Shown here piece after piece: positions 45,375-54,433 of a stretch of 64,000 nt of DNA (position 1 is the first letter of the stretch; the number at the start of each line of letters is the position of its first letter). The notes under the pieces were generated by a model, which ran no database searches, was not told the DNA's origin, and worked only from the letters and a program-made list of their open reading frames with translations. Source of the stretch: Polycladidibacter hongkongensis (lineage in GTDB: Bacteria > Pseudomonadota > Alphaproteobacteria > Rhizobiales > Stappiaceae); NCBI RefSeq assembly GCF_001561995.1, contig NZ_LLWC01000036.1, forward strand, positions 248,001-312,000, written 5' to 3'. The position numbers and the translations under genes were made by a program.

Positions 45375-45932
45375 TTGCGTATCGTTGGGGGACGATTAAA
45401 GGGAACCGCGCTGGCAACGCCTAAAAGCAATGCCACGCGGCCGACGACAGACCGGCTGCGGGAAAGTGTCTTTAACGTGCTGATGCACGCCTACGACAAC
45501 CCTATCACAGATGCGCGGGTGCTGGATCTATTCGCCGGCACTGGTGCTTTGGGGCTTGAGGCGATGAGCCGCGGTGCGAAGTACTGCACCTTTGTCGAAG
45601 AGGCTGTGGAGCCGCGCGGGCTTATTCGGCGCAATATTGAGAGCATGGGACTGATGGGGGCTACGCGGATTTTACGCCGAGATGCGACCCGACTGGGGCC
45701 GACTGGGACCATCGCTCCGTTTGATCTGGTGTTTCTTGATCCACCCTATAATCAGGGACTTGGCGAAAACGCGCTTATTTCAGCTGCAGAAGGCGGCTGG
45801 CTTGCCTCTGGTGCGCTTTGTCTCTTGGAAGAGGATGCGGCGGCACATATTGAGCTGCCTGAGGGCTTTGAGCTGTTGGAAGAGCGCAAGGCTGGAGATT
45901 GCGCCACGCGATTTTTGCGCTACTTAAGCTAG
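45375..45932 (+). CDS. rsmD: 16S rRNA (guanine966-N2)-methyltransferase
   Basis: A 185-aa SAM-dependent methyltransferase. MRIVGGRLKGTALATPKS matches the RsmD N-terminus, LDLFAGTGALGLEAMSRGA is the SAM-binding loop, and LVFLDPPYNQG is the catalytic motif. The start is a TTG at 45375, three bases after the rluB stop, with AGGGAG upstream. Together with rluB and tadA it forms an RNA-modification cluster conserved in Rhizobiales. Confidence 0.95.
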   Translation: MRIVGGRLKGTALATPKSNATRPTTDRLRESVFNVLMHAYDNPITDARVLDLFAGTGALGLEAMSRGAKYCTFVEEAVEPRGLIRRNIESMGLMGATRILRRDATRLGPTGTIAPFDLVFLDPPYNQGLGENALISAAEGGWLASGALCLLEEDAAAHIELPEGFELLEERKAGDCATRFLRYLS

Positions 45933-45987
45933 CTGTCTCACGTATTGATTTGCAGTGAAGCACTGTTCTCACGGGCATGGTGCTTTG

Positions 45988-46422
45988 TTATTTCAGCGGG
46001 CTTGGCGCGGTATGATCCCCTTGGCATTGGCCATGGTCTGACAAGGCCTGCAGCACGAGGCACTCGCCTACTACTTGACTTGCGCATTGAGAGGTGATGC
46101 GTTGCAACTCCGCCTCCAAACTTTGTAGCTGCGCGATCTTCTGCCGAATACTCGCAAGATGATTGCCTGCGATTTCATGCGCCCGGCCACAGCTCATCTG
46201 CGGGTTTTCGCTAAGCGCGAGAAGATCCTCGATTGCCTCCAAATCCAGCCCCAGTTCGCGGGCATGGCGCAGAAAAAGCAGGCGTTCTACCACGGCTGTA
46301 TCGTAACGACGCTGATTGCCCGCAGTGCGAACAGGCGGCGCAATTAACCCGCGCTGCTCGTAAAAGCGAATAGTTGGCACTTTGATGCCAGTGCGTTTTG
46401 ACAGATCACCAATCGAAAGCAA
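45988..46422 (-). CDS. MerR-family transcriptional regulator, probable metal sensor
   Basis: A 144-aa regulator. The winged helix is LSIGDLSKRTGIKVPTIRFYEQRGLIAPP and is followed by NQRRYD, then a dimerisation helix. Cysteines at 78 (QMSCGRA), 113, 121 and 133, with His130 in SDHGQC, suggest metal sensing; the Cys78 position corresponds to the divalent-metal sensors of the ZntR/PbrR type. No metal transporter gene is adjacent, so its targets are unknown. A TTG start at 46422 is preferred: GAGGG lies upstream and the product then starts MLSIGDLSKRTG like its relatives. An ATG 21 codons upstream has no support. Confidence 0.82.
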   Translation of the reverse strand: MLSIGDLSKRTGIKVPTIRFYEQRGLIAPPVRTAGNQRRYDTAVVERLLFLRHARELGLDLEAIEDLLALSENPQMSCGRAHEIAGNHLASIRQKIAQLQSLEAELQRITSQCASQVVGECLVLQALSDHGQCQGDHTAPSPLK

Positions 46423-46958
46423 ATCAGTATTCCCTCGCTTCAGACAACTCAGCAGCCGTAGACGGGCAAGTCCACTTAGACTCATATTTCCCTTTTTGTC
46501 TACTCGTTTCTGATCACCGTCATTACTATCACTATACTTAACACCTGATATTTATACTAGTTTTCGATGAGGCCTTTAGCGCATTACGCGAATCAACTGC
46601 TACGTTAAAAAGTGAACAGAGATGATGCAGAGAACATCTAGCGACAACACTTTGTTTATAAATAATAACAGATACTTAACTACAGTATCATGCATCCCTG
46701 ATATGGTGCTTAGTAGTATTTACAGTGTTTCAGGCAAAGCGTTGCAGTTTTGAAACAGCCCTTGTGGACGCGCATCTAACCTACCGTTATTTTTGAAAGA
46801 ACAAGTTGAATGAAAGTCGAAGCGATGTAACAAATTGCTTCAGGAATTCTAGTTCGAGTAAAACTGAACCTACTTAGGCAGCATACCGCGCAAAACCTAA
46901 GTAATTTTGTCAATTAACCATCATTGGAGTGGGAAAACCCTATTCAGGAGTTATGGAT
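46423..46958. other. AT-rich divergent region between merR-like gene and porin
   Basis: 536 bp, clearly AT-richer than its flanks, with no credible gene. It should hold the merR promoter and a long regulatory region for the porin gene. MerR-type spacers or OmpR-like sites may be present, but I could not identify them with confidence. Confidence 0.5.
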
Positions 46959-48209
46959 ATGCGCCACTTAACTACTAGCGCTGCTGCGCTGATAATGAGT
47001 GCCACTCCGGTTTTTGCAGCTGATCTACCCGTTGCGCCGGAGCCTGTCGACTATGTTCAAATCTGTGATGCCTATGGCAACGGATACTATTTCATCCCAG
47101 GTACTGATACCTGCTTGCGTATTCGGGGCCGAGTTCGTGCCGAATACCGTTTCAACGACTTTGGTGACGAACCAAGCAACTGGACTGACCGGTTGCTGAA
47201 CGACACCTCCACCCGTGCTCGTGGCTACTTGCGGATGGATGCAAGGACGCAAACCGAGTATGGCTTACTTCGCGCCTATATCGATATGTTCGCAACAATC
47301 GATTCAGGTTCACCGACCTCCATCTCCTCGCTTCCAGACGGCGTAGATGAGGGTTACTCCAGTGACCCATCTACTTCCTTCACTCTGGACTATGCATTTG
47401 TCCAGTTTGGTGGCATGACCGTTGGTAAAACCCACTCCTTCTATGATTTCTGGACAGGTTATGCCTACGGTGCGATCAACACGGTTGCCTACTCTGACCA
47501 AACCTTGTGGCTGGCCGGTTACACTTTTGATCTTGGCAATGGCCTTTCAGCCTCTGTCTCGGTTGAGGATGCAACCTATCGCCGTCAATCTTTGATCTCG
47601 GAAGACTTGGACAGCTTAACGACCATTGGTTATGGTGGCCACCGCGCTCCTGATCTGGTTGGTAACCTTCGTCTTGATCAAGGTTGGGGTAGTGCCCAGT
47701 TGATGGCTGCGGTGCATGAAGTGCGCTACGCGGAGAGCTATCCTTCTGGTAAAGCCGGATGGGCAATCGGTGCCGGTGTTGAGGTTAACCTGCCATTCCT
47801 GACCAATACACAGTTTGCCTTGATGGGTAACTATGCTCAGGGTGCACTGGGTTACGTACACAGTGACTGGAACGACCGCATGTACGACGCCGGTGAGGTC
47901 GAAGGTGGTAATGATGGCCTAGCGGATGGTTGGTCGATCGCTACTGGTATCTACACAGAGCTTACTCCAGAATGGAACTTTGCTCTGCAGGGTTCCTATG
48001 CAGACGCTGACCAAGAGCTTGTCTATGATATCGCTCAGTGGGATGTTGTCGGTAAGGTTGGCTGGACCCCGGTCCACGGCTTCGAAATCGGTGGCGAGGT
48101 TGCTTATCGTAACCTGAACTATGATGAGGATGCCGCATCTCTGATCACCGAGACCCCTGATGATACCGACATCGTCACTGCACTGATCCGTGTTCAAAGG
48201 GACTTCTGA
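46959..48209 (+). CDS. Outer-membrane porin, Omp2/PF02530 type
   Basis: A 416-aa trimeric-type porin of the Rhizobiales Omp2 family. The signal peptide MRHLTTSAAALIMSATPVFAADLP is followed by YVQICDAYGNGYYFIPGTDTCLRIRGRVRAEYRF, the family hallmark including the conserved Cys pair. The body is rich in aromatic/Gly beta strands and ends VTALIRVQRDF with a C-terminal Phe, as porins require. The ATG at 46959 is preferred because AGGAG lies 8 nt before it; ATG 46953 is too close. It is preceded by a long AT-rich region and followed by a double hairpin. Confidence 0.94.
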   Translation: MRHLTTSAAALIMSATPVFAADLPVAPEPVDYVQICDAYGNGYYFIPGTDTCLRIRGRVRAEYRFNDFGDEPSNWTDRLLNDTSTRARGYLRMDARTQTEYGLLRAYIDMFATIDSGSPTSISSLPDGVDEGYSSDPSTSFTLDYAFVQFGGMTVGKTHSFYDFWTGYAYGAINTVAYSDQTLWLAGYTFDLGNGLSASVSVEDATYRRQSLISEDLDSLTTIGYGGHRAPDLVGNLRLDQGWGSAQLMAAVHEVRYAESYPSGKAGWAIGAGVEVNLPFLTNTQFALMGNYAQGALGYVHSDWNDRMYDAGEVEGGNDGLADGWSIATGIYTELTPEWNFALQGSYADADQELVYDIAQWDVVGKVGWTPVHGFEIGGEVAYRNLNYDEDAASLITETPDDTDIVTALIRVQRDF

Positions 48210-48230
48210 GGCCACATAGTCAGAACCCTA

Positions 48231-48289
48231 TGACGGTGGAGCACCGTCAGTGAAGAATGGGCGGGAGCTATTGCTTCTGCCCATTTCTT
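48231..48289 (+). terminator. Two tandem hairpins terminating the porin transcript
   Basis: TGACGGTG and CACCGTCA form a perfect 8-bp stem with a 3-nt loop (48231-48249). A second stem pairs AATGGGC with GCCCATT (48256-48286) and is followed by TCTTA. The region lies between the porin and convergent mutL. Confidence 0.7.
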
Positions 48290-48297
48290 ATGGCTCG

Positions 48298-50220
48298 TTA
48301 GCTTCGACCAAACAGGCGCTCAATGTCTTGAAGCGATAGCTTAATCCATGTTGGACGCCCATGATTGCATTGACCAGAAAGCGGCGTGACTTCCATTTCA
48401 CGAAGAAGCGCATCCATTTCTTCCGGCCGCATCCGCCGACCGGCGCGGATTGACCCATGGCATGCCATCGTCGCAGCAACCAGATCCAGCTTTTCACTCA
48501 GCCGCGTTGATGCCTCCAACTCGCTAAAGTCATCAATCAAATCCGCGAGTAGTTGACGCAAGTTTAAGCGCTTAAGCATTGCGGGGGTTTCACGCACTGC
48601 AATGGCGCCAGGGCCGAACCTTTCAAGCACAAGCCCAAAGTCCTCCAACTCACTGGCGCGCTCTGCCAGCAAGGAAACCTCCTCCTCCGGCAACTCGATA
48701 ATCTCCGGGATAAGCAAACCTTGACGGGCGACATTTTGTTTGGCGAGATCCTGCTTCAGCTTTTCATAGACAAGACGCTCGTGAGCCGCATGTTGATCCA
48801 CGATCACCACCCCATCTTGGGTCTGAGTGATTATGTAGGTCTCGTGGAGCTGCGCTCGGGCTGCCCCAAGCGGATTTTTTTGCGCGGCCGCGTCATCTGG
48901 TTGCATATGTGCGCTTGCATCTGCTGAGGGCGCAAAAGCAAAACTGTCGGTAATTTGACCAGTGGGTCCGTTGTGGTTTGCTGTGGGCGGGATATCCGCC
49001 ACCGACCACGCTGCCTGCTCCGCCTCACCCAGTCCAGAACCATGCCTTGCAGAATCTTCCATATTCGTTTGAGGTGCAAATTCAGATGACTGCCAATCGT
49101 AATTGAGTGAGGGAGCTCCGGGCTTGCCAGCGCCAAAGCTTGCGCCATTGTGCGCTTGCCATGTAGACGTTGAGGTTCGCCGGATTGCATTTATTGCCGC
49201 AGCGGTGTTTGCGGTGGATGCCTTATGACCAGCTTGAACAAACGCATGCCGTAACGAGCCAACGATGAGGCCACGCACCAGCTGCCCATCCTTGAAGCGA
49301 ACATCTGATTTCGCTGGATGGACATTGACATCCACATGGTGAGGATCCAAATCTACCGCCAGAACTACAATGGCGTGCCTATCTCGCGACAAGACATCGG
49401 CGTAGGCGGCTCGCAATGCCCCTAGCAGGAGCTTGTCTTTCACAGGGCGACCATTCACAAAGAAAAACTGGTGCTGCGCGTTGGCCCGATGAAAAGTCGG
49501 GAGACCGGCATAGCCGTAAAGGCGCACCCCCTCACGTTCTGCTTCAATTGATAATGCGTTTTTCACAAAGTCATCGCCGAGGATTTGGCCTATGCGGGCA
49601 AGATGCGCTTGCTCGCCTGTGCAAGCGGGCATTTCCAACGTGCGGCGATCTGAGCCGGATAGTGAAAAGCGAATATGTGGGTTTGCCAGTGCTAGTCTTT
49701 TAATGATTTCGGTTATAGCTGTAGCTTCGGCACGATCCGACTTTAGAAACTTAAGTCGGGCAGGCACGGAGAAGAAGAGATCCCGCACCTCCACGCGGGT
49801 GCCGCGATTTAGCGCGATTGGGGACGGTTCGGCTGTTTTGCCACCAGATACCGCAATTTGCCAGCCCTGCTCTTCTGCCGCGTTCCGAGTTGATATTTGC
49901 AGGCGAGAAACCGCACCAATTGAAGGCAGCGCTTCTCCTCTAAACCCCATCGTGCGGATGTCCATAAGGTCACCCTCTGGCAGTTTGGAGGTACAATGTC
50001 GCTGGACCGCTAACTGAAGGTCAGTTTTGTTCATACCAGCGCCGTTATCAGTCACGCGCATGAGCGCCTTCCCGCCAACCGCTGTGACAATGTCGATACG
50101 TTGTGCCCCTGCATCAATCGCGTTCTCAACGAGCTCCTTGATTACGCTCGCGGGGCGCTCAATAACCTCCCCCGCCGCAATACGATTGATCGTGGTATCG
50201 CTGAGTTGCCGAACCGTCAA
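48298..50220 (-). CDS. mutL: DNA mismatch repair protein MutL
   Basis: A 640-aa mismatch-repair coordinator. The GHKL ATPase domain shows IAAGEVIERPASVIKELVENAIDAGA, TDNGAGM, TMGFRGEALPSIGAVS and NRGTRVEVRDLFFSVPARLKFL. The C-terminal dimerisation domain starts near GAARAQLHETYIITQTQDGVVIVDQHAAHERLVYE. The motif DQHAAHERL with EEMDALLREMEVTPLSGQCNHGRPTWIKL at the end suits endonuclease-type MutL. The linker between domains is Ala/Gly/Ser-rich. The start is TTG at 50220 with GAGG upstream. It converges on the porin gene. Confidence 0.95.
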   Translation of the reverse strand: MTVRQLSDTTINRIAAGEVIERPASVIKELVENAIDAGAQRIDIVTAVGGKALMRVTDNGAGMNKTDLQLAVQRHCTSKLPEGDLMDIRTMGFRGEALPSIGAVSRLQISTRNAAEEQGWQIAVSGGKTAEPSPIALNRGTRVEVRDLFFSVPARLKFLKSDRAEATAITEIIKRLALANPHIRFSLSGSDRRTLEMPACTGEQAHLARIGQILGDDFVKNALSIEAEREGVRLYGYAGLPTFHRANAQHQFFFVNGRPVKDKLLLGALRAAYADVLSRDRHAIVVLAVDLDPHHVDVNVHPAKSDVRFKDGQLVRGLIVGSLRHAFVQAGHKASTANTAAAINAIRRTSTSTWQAHNGASFGAGKPGAPSLNYDWQSSEFAPQTNMEDSARHGSGLGEAEQAAWSVADIPPTANHNGPTGQITDSFAFAPSADASAHMQPDDAAAQKNPLGAARAQLHETYIITQTQDGVVIVDQHAAHERLVYEKLKQDLAKQNVARQGLLIPEIIELPEEEVSLLAERASELEDFGLVLERFGPGAIAVRETPAMLKRLNLRQLLADLIDDFSELEASTRLSEKLDLVAATMACHGSIRAGRRMRPEEMDALLREMEVTPLSGQCNHGRPTWIKLSLQDIERLFGRS

Positions 50221-50430
50221 AATAGTAGCCTCTTATGTCACTCTCATTGCCTTCACCCGTGTTGTACCCTTGATCAGCCGCTACTGCCAATGAAACTGAC
50301 ACAAAGCGAGGCTGCAACAGTGGAATTGGCTGGTGCAGCATCGGTGAGTTGGCTAATAGTGGCGTAGGTTCAAAAAGGGCGCTAGGTCAATCAGGTCTTG
50401 CGCGCATGCCAAAAGACGCAGGTAATTCAG

Positions 50431-51300
50431 TTGACACAAAATGAAATTTTACGCACGGGGCTCTGTGAAGTGCACACATCCTATGACGCGATCCTTTGTG
50501 ACGTTTGGGGTGTATTGCACAATGGACTGCAAAAAATTGACGGGGCCGATGATTCTTTGGCGCAATTTCGCAGGGTGACAAATAAGCCCGTTGTGCTGAT
50601 TACAAATGTTCCGAGGCCAAACGCCGGAGTGCATGAACACCTGGCCGAACTCGGCGTCAGGCCCGATGCATTTGATGCAATTGTAACCTCCGGCGACGTT
50701 GTGCGAATGGACATTCAGCAACTGGGCATCAAGAAGATTTACCATATCGGACCTGAACGCAACTGGGAGCTGTTTGAAGGTACGGGGTGCTCGTTGGCCA
50801 ACGAGAGTGAGGCCGAGGTTATTGTTTGCACTGGCCTCAACTCGCGAGAAGAAGAAGTGCCGGAGGATTATCGCGATCTGTTCGCGCGTTTGATAGCACA
50901 GGGTTTGAAGCTGATTTGCGCCAATCCAGATATAGTTTCAGAGCATGGCGACAAATTAGTTTACTGCGCGGGGGCACTTGCCAAATTGTATGCAGAGATG
51001 GGCGGAGAAACCATCATCACAGGTAAGCCGTGCCTGCCAATCTACGACGCCTGCCAAAGTGTGCTGGCCAGCATACTCGGCGCTCACATTGACCGTAGCA
51101 AGATCCTAGCGATCGGCGACGGTCTGCCCACAGACGTAAAGGGGGCAAATGCTGCAGGTATTGATGTGCTGTTTGTTAGTGGTGGCATTCACGCAGAAGA
51201 CTTTGGCGCAAAAGGATCACCAGATCCACAGCTTCTAAATGACTACTTTGCTAAGCAAGACGACAAGATCATCGGGGCCTTGCCTCGTTTGCAGTGGTGA
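50431..51300 (+). CDS. TIGR01459 family HAD-type hydrolase
   Basis: A 289-aa class IIA HAD-fold protein. The nucleophile motif is AILCDVWGVLHNG (Asp24), followed by VVLITNVPRPNAGV, ITGKPCLPIYDAC and LAIGDGLPTDVKGANAAGIDVLFVSGG. The family is confined mostly to Alphaproteobacteria and sits near ribF and ileS. Its substrate is unknown; sugar or nucleotide phosphates are possible. The start is TTG at 50431 with AGG upstream; TTG at 50398 is an alternative. It is divergent from mutL and ends at a palindromic terminator-like element. Confidence 0.87.
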   Translation: MTQNEILRTGLCEVHTSYDAILCDVWGVLHNGLQKIDGADDSLAQFRRVTNKPVVLITNVPRPNAGVHEHLAELGVRPDAFDAIVTSGDVVRMDIQQLGIKKIYHIGPERNWELFEGTGCSLANESEAEVIVCTGLNSREEEVPEDYRDLFARLIAQGLKLICANPDIVSEHGDKLVYCAGALAKLYAEMGGETIITGKPCLPIYDACQSVLASILGAHIDRSKILAIGDGLPTDVKGANAAGIDVLFVSGGIHAEDFGAKGSPDPQLLNDYFAKQDDKIIGALPRLQW

Positions 51301-51306
51301 GCCTCC

Positions 51307-51347
51307 GCAAAAAATAATGGGGAGCAAGTGCTCCCCTCATTTTTTGC
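51307..51347. terminator. 41-nt palindrome, copy 1, between HAD gene and cheZ
   Basis: GGGGAGC, loop AAGT, GCTCCCC, flanked by GCAAAAAAT on one side and ATTTTTTGC on the other. It works as a bidirectional terminator for the convergent HAD and cheZ genes. A second copy in reverse orientation is at 60279-60319. Confidence 0.85.
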
Positions 51348-51370
51348 AGTAGCACTCTGTGCGCCCTTCA

Positions 51371-52078
51371 CTACGCAAAGAGCTTGTCGATATCATCTTG
51401 CGCTGCAGCGTCATTGCCCTTGTCAGTAGATCCGAATGCGCCAAGCATCGCATCGATTTCGTCTTGAGAGACGCCTTCACCGGCATGCTGCGGCCCATGC
51501 AGAATAAGCTCGCGAGCTCTGCGCTCTTCTTCCGTCTCTTCTGCATCATGCCCTTCAGCTTGATGCAGACGCAACCGATTAATGAAATTGGACACTCTTT
51601 CATCAATAAAGTTCAAGGTACCGACGACCTTTGAGATGCGCTGGCCAGTGATGTCTTGGAATGCGCAGGCCTGAAATATCTCCATGACCTGATCGTTGAC
51701 CGTTTCCTGGTAGGCCGCGGCATCTTCTGGATCGGCGGCCATTATTGTTTCCGCGGCAGCCATAATAGAATGGGTTGCCTCTTCAGTTGACGAGACAATC
51801 GCGTCGAGCTCCCGGCCTGCTTGCGGAATACGGTCATGTTTCATATCAGCGACGCGCAATCGGGCGATCTCATCCTTCATATTGGAGATCTCAGACTCGA
51901 TTGCTGTCAGTTCTGCAGTCACAGCAGGCTGCACCTGCTCCAGCATACGCGATACGGTTGCTGCCATCACTTCCGTGAGGCGCATAATATCCGAGAGATT
52001 GACTTCAGCGGTTCGATCTTTGTTTTCCTGTAGGAATTCAATGACCCGCTGAATTTCGTATTTATTGCCAATCGTCAT
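51371..52078 (-). CDS. cheZ: Protein phosphatase CheZ
   Basis: A 235-aa dephosphatase of phospho-CheY. The catalytic block FQDITGQRISKVVGTL carries Asp142 and Gln146, equivalent to E. coli CheZ Asp143 and Gln147. The N-terminal half is a long alpha-helical hairpin, and the tail ends QDDIDKLFA, like the CheY-binding C-terminal peptide of CheZ. It follows cheY by 153 bp on the same strand. CheZ is less common in Alphaproteobacteria, where phosphate sinks are more usual, so this pair is notable. Confidence 0.93.
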   Translation of the reverse strand: MTIGNKYEIQRVIEFLQENKDRTAEVNLSDIMRLTEVMAATVSRMLEQVQPAVTAELTAIESEISNMKDEIARLRVADMKHDRIPQAGRELDAIVSSTEEATHSIMAAAETIMAADPEDAAAYQETVNDQVMEIFQACAFQDITGQRISKVVGTLNFIDERVSNFINRLRLHQAEGHDAEETEEERRARELILHGPQHAGEGVSQDEIDAMLGAFGSTDKGNDAAAQDDIDKLFA

Positions 52079-52231
52079 AGCGAGGTCAACTCCACCTTCC
52101 GCCGCTGGTTACACCTTCCCCGTTATCTGCAGTGGTGCCAACAAAGCTTTGCCAGTTGCACTGCAAATTTGCGCAAGCGTTTGCTTGAGTAGCACTTGAG
52201 CTGCTTGCTTTATTTATACGGAGGCGACGCC

Positions 52232-52615
52232 TTACTCAGCAAAAACGGCTTCGATCTTGCCTTTAAGTGTCTGCGCATTGAAAGGCTTAACGATGTAGTT
52301 ATTTACACCGGCCTTTTTCGCTGCAATGACGTTCTCGGTTTTAGATTCGGCGGTCACCATGATGAAAGGTGTCTTGCTGAGATCTGCATCCTGACGAACC
52401 TGCTTCAGCAGTTCGTATCCTGTCACTGGCTCCATGTTCCAATCCGAGATGACAAGGCCGTAACGACGCTCCTTCATCTTTTCATAGGCTTCGGCACCGT
52501 CAGCAGCATCATCCACATCGGTAAAACCGAGCTGCTTCAGAAGGTTCCGGATAATCCGAATCATGGTCTTATAATCATCGACAACCAGAATTGGCATCTG
52601 AAGATCAAGGGCCAT
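52232..52615 (-). CDS. cheY: Chemotaxis response regulator CheY
   Basis: A 127-aa single-domain receiver. Phosphorylation site Asp58 (VISDWNM), acidic pocket Asp13/Asp14 (VVDDYKTM), switch Thr88 (IMVTAES) and Lys110 (YIVKPF) are all present. The start at MALDLQMPIL is chosen because GGAG lies 6 nt upstream. It is the first gene of a cheY-cheZ unit; no other che genes are in the window. It should bind the flagellar switch, although some orphan CheY proteins act elsewhere. Confidence 0.94.
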   Translation of the reverse strand: MALDLQMPILVVDDYKTMIRIIRNLLKQLGFTDVDDAADGAEAYEKMKERRYGLVISDWNMEPVTGYELLKQVRQDADLSKTPFIMVTAESKTENVIAAKKAGVNNYIVKPFNAQTLKGKIEAVFAE

Positions 52616-53354
52616 GTAAAACTCCATATTGTCTGTCGGCAATGGCCGACTGCACTAAGGTTATAGGGCTTACGTGCTTGTCCCTCTCCCTTGTATTGCG
52701 GGAGCGGGCACCGACGCGTTTGTTCTTTTATTGTCAAATTTACTAGGACTCGTGAAGACCAAGTTAATTTGACTAAACATTTAGAGTGGACGATCCAACA
52801 CTTCCGATCTTTTTTGTGTGATCGTCAGGTGAATTGTTCCACAAATTTCTCCAAAGCTCGAATTACGCCAAACTACGCCCGAGATTTCTCCAGTGGCGAC
52901 GTAACAACGATACACTAAGTCGTTGCAGCCTTTTTAATGACAAATGCAGAACCGGTCTATAGTTAACCCGCGCTTTTCCATATGGGTTCCTGCGAATATG
53001 CCGAGGCTTATTCCGCTATTCTGGGGGTCGCATGCCCACTCCTGACACATTTTGTGCCTGCGGCAGCGCCTTCTCCCACGCGGATTAGATGAGCTTCTAC
53101 TTTTGTAAGCACAGCCTAACTATGATGAGCTTGCGTGAAACTTGCTCAGCTGCCCTATGGGACATAGAGTCCTGTGAGTGTTTTACTTATGCCCTATGGG
53201 CAGGTTTGTGTTTGCCTGTTGCCTGACCTTCTTTTTTTGGTGTTGGATTGCGTGTCCACCGCGCTAGTCACTTGACCTTGAGACCACATGCAGGCAGTTT
53301 CCACGCGAAACTGAAAAGACCTACCGGTACTCAAGACAAAAAGACAAATTTGCG
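52616..53354. other. Long gene-free region between cheY and ribF
   Basis: 739 bp with no credible gene: the open frames here have no ribosome sites or recognisable products. It should contain the divergent promoters of cheYZ and ribF. One notable element is GCCCTATGGG, found twice at 53152 and 53191. Confidence 0.5.
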
Positions 53355-54362
53355 ATGAGCTCTTCTCCTGCAGCAAAGAAACCGTTTGCGGTTGTCACCA
53401 ATCCGGATACCGTGCCGAAGAATTTACTCGGCGGCGTGGTTGCTATTGGCAATTTTGATGGTGTTCACCGCGGGCACCGCGCCATCTTGCAGGAAGCGCT
53501 TAATCGGGCTGAAGCTGCCAATGTTCCGGCGCTAGCGCTCACCTTTGAGCCGCATCCTAGGACGTTCTTTAAGCCGGATACGCCAGTTGCCCGACTGACA
53601 CCGGCAGCTATGAAAGCCGAAATCCTGCAGAATATGGGCTTTGATGGGGTTATTCAGCTAGATTTCACCGCAGACTTGGCAGATCAGAGTGCTGATGCGT
53701 TTGTAACGTCGATTTTGAAAGACAAGCTGCAAATCAGCCAGAGTGTAACCGGGTTCAACTTTCATTTTGGCAAGGCGCGGCAAGGCTCCCCCGAGTATTT
53801 GCGTGAAGCGGGCAAGACGCACGGTTTCACCGTGGTGATCGCCGAGCCGGAAGTGGATGAAAACGGAGATGTCATCTCTTCCAGCAGAGTGCGTCAAGCT
53901 TTGCGTGAGGGCGGTCTCCCTTTGGCGAACGGGCTGCTTGGCTATCGCTACACACTGCGCGCGCGCGTACAGCACGGGGACAAGCGAGGGCGCTTGCTAG
54001 GCTATCCCACTGCAAATATGAGCCTTGGAGAGAATGCGATTCTCAAGCAGGGCATTTACGCCGTTAAGGTGCGCATTGATGGCGTGTTACATGACGGGGT
54101 GGCCAGTTATGGCCGACGGCCAACATTCGTCGATGGCAAGCCGTTGCTTGAGGTTTTCGTCTTTGACTTTACTGGCGATCTTTATGACAAGACGCTGGAT
54201 GTAGGGCTGGTTGGTTACATTCGCGGAGAATTGAAGTTTGATAGTGCCGAAGCGCTCATTGGCCAAATGGATGATGACAGCGCACAAGCGCGAGCGATGC
54301 TCGCCTCAATGCGGCCACTTAGCCCACTTGATATGAAATTGTACGGTGCGACTGGTCAGTAG
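53355..54362 (+). CDS. ribF: Bifunctional riboflavin kinase / FAD synthetase
   Basis: A 335-aa enzyme that makes FMN and FAD. The N-terminal adenylyltransferase has VVAIGNFDGVHRGHRAIL and the FEPHPRTFF block, with FNFHFGKARQGSPE and SSSRVRQAL later. The C-terminal flavokinase domain begins near DKRGRLLGYPTANM and has the KQGIYAVKVRIDG block. The first 25 residues are an extra leader. It lies between cheYZ and an EamA transporter and is normally a close neighbour of ileS in Alphaproteobacteria. Confidence 0.95.
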   Translation: MSSSPAAKKPFAVVTNPDTVPKNLLGGVVAIGNFDGVHRGHRAILQEALNRAEAANVPALALTFEPHPRTFFKPDTPVARLTPAAMKAEILQNMGFDGVIQLDFTADLADQSADAFVTSILKDKLQISQSVTGFNFHFGKARQGSPEYLREAGKTHGFTVVIAEPEVDENGDVISSSRVRQALREGGLPLANGLLGYRYTLRARVQHGDKRGRLLGYPTANMSLGENAILKQGIYAVKVRIDGVLHDGVASYGRRPTFVDGKPLLEVFVFDFTGDLYDKTLDVGLVGYIRGELKFDSAEALIGQMDDDSAQARAMLASMRPLSPLDMKLYGATGQ

Positions 54363-54433
54363 CATTACTACAATCAGCGCGCTTGACGAGAAAACTCTGC
54401 CCACTTGCCACCCTTTTTGCATAAAGGGCATTG

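Noticed and set aside
44704-45399. 231-codon Ala/Arg/Lys-rich plus-strand frame inside rluB
   Set aside because: It is the shifted reading of the Arg/Asp/Gly repeat tail; composition alone explains its length.
52760-52780. CtrA-like TTAA motifs upstream of cheY
   Set aside because: One TTAA half-site is present, but the second half does not match at the required 7-nt spacing.
53194-53376. 60-codon minus-strand frame before ribF
   Set aside because: No ribosome site; overlaps the ribF start and the ribF promoter region; no recognisable product.
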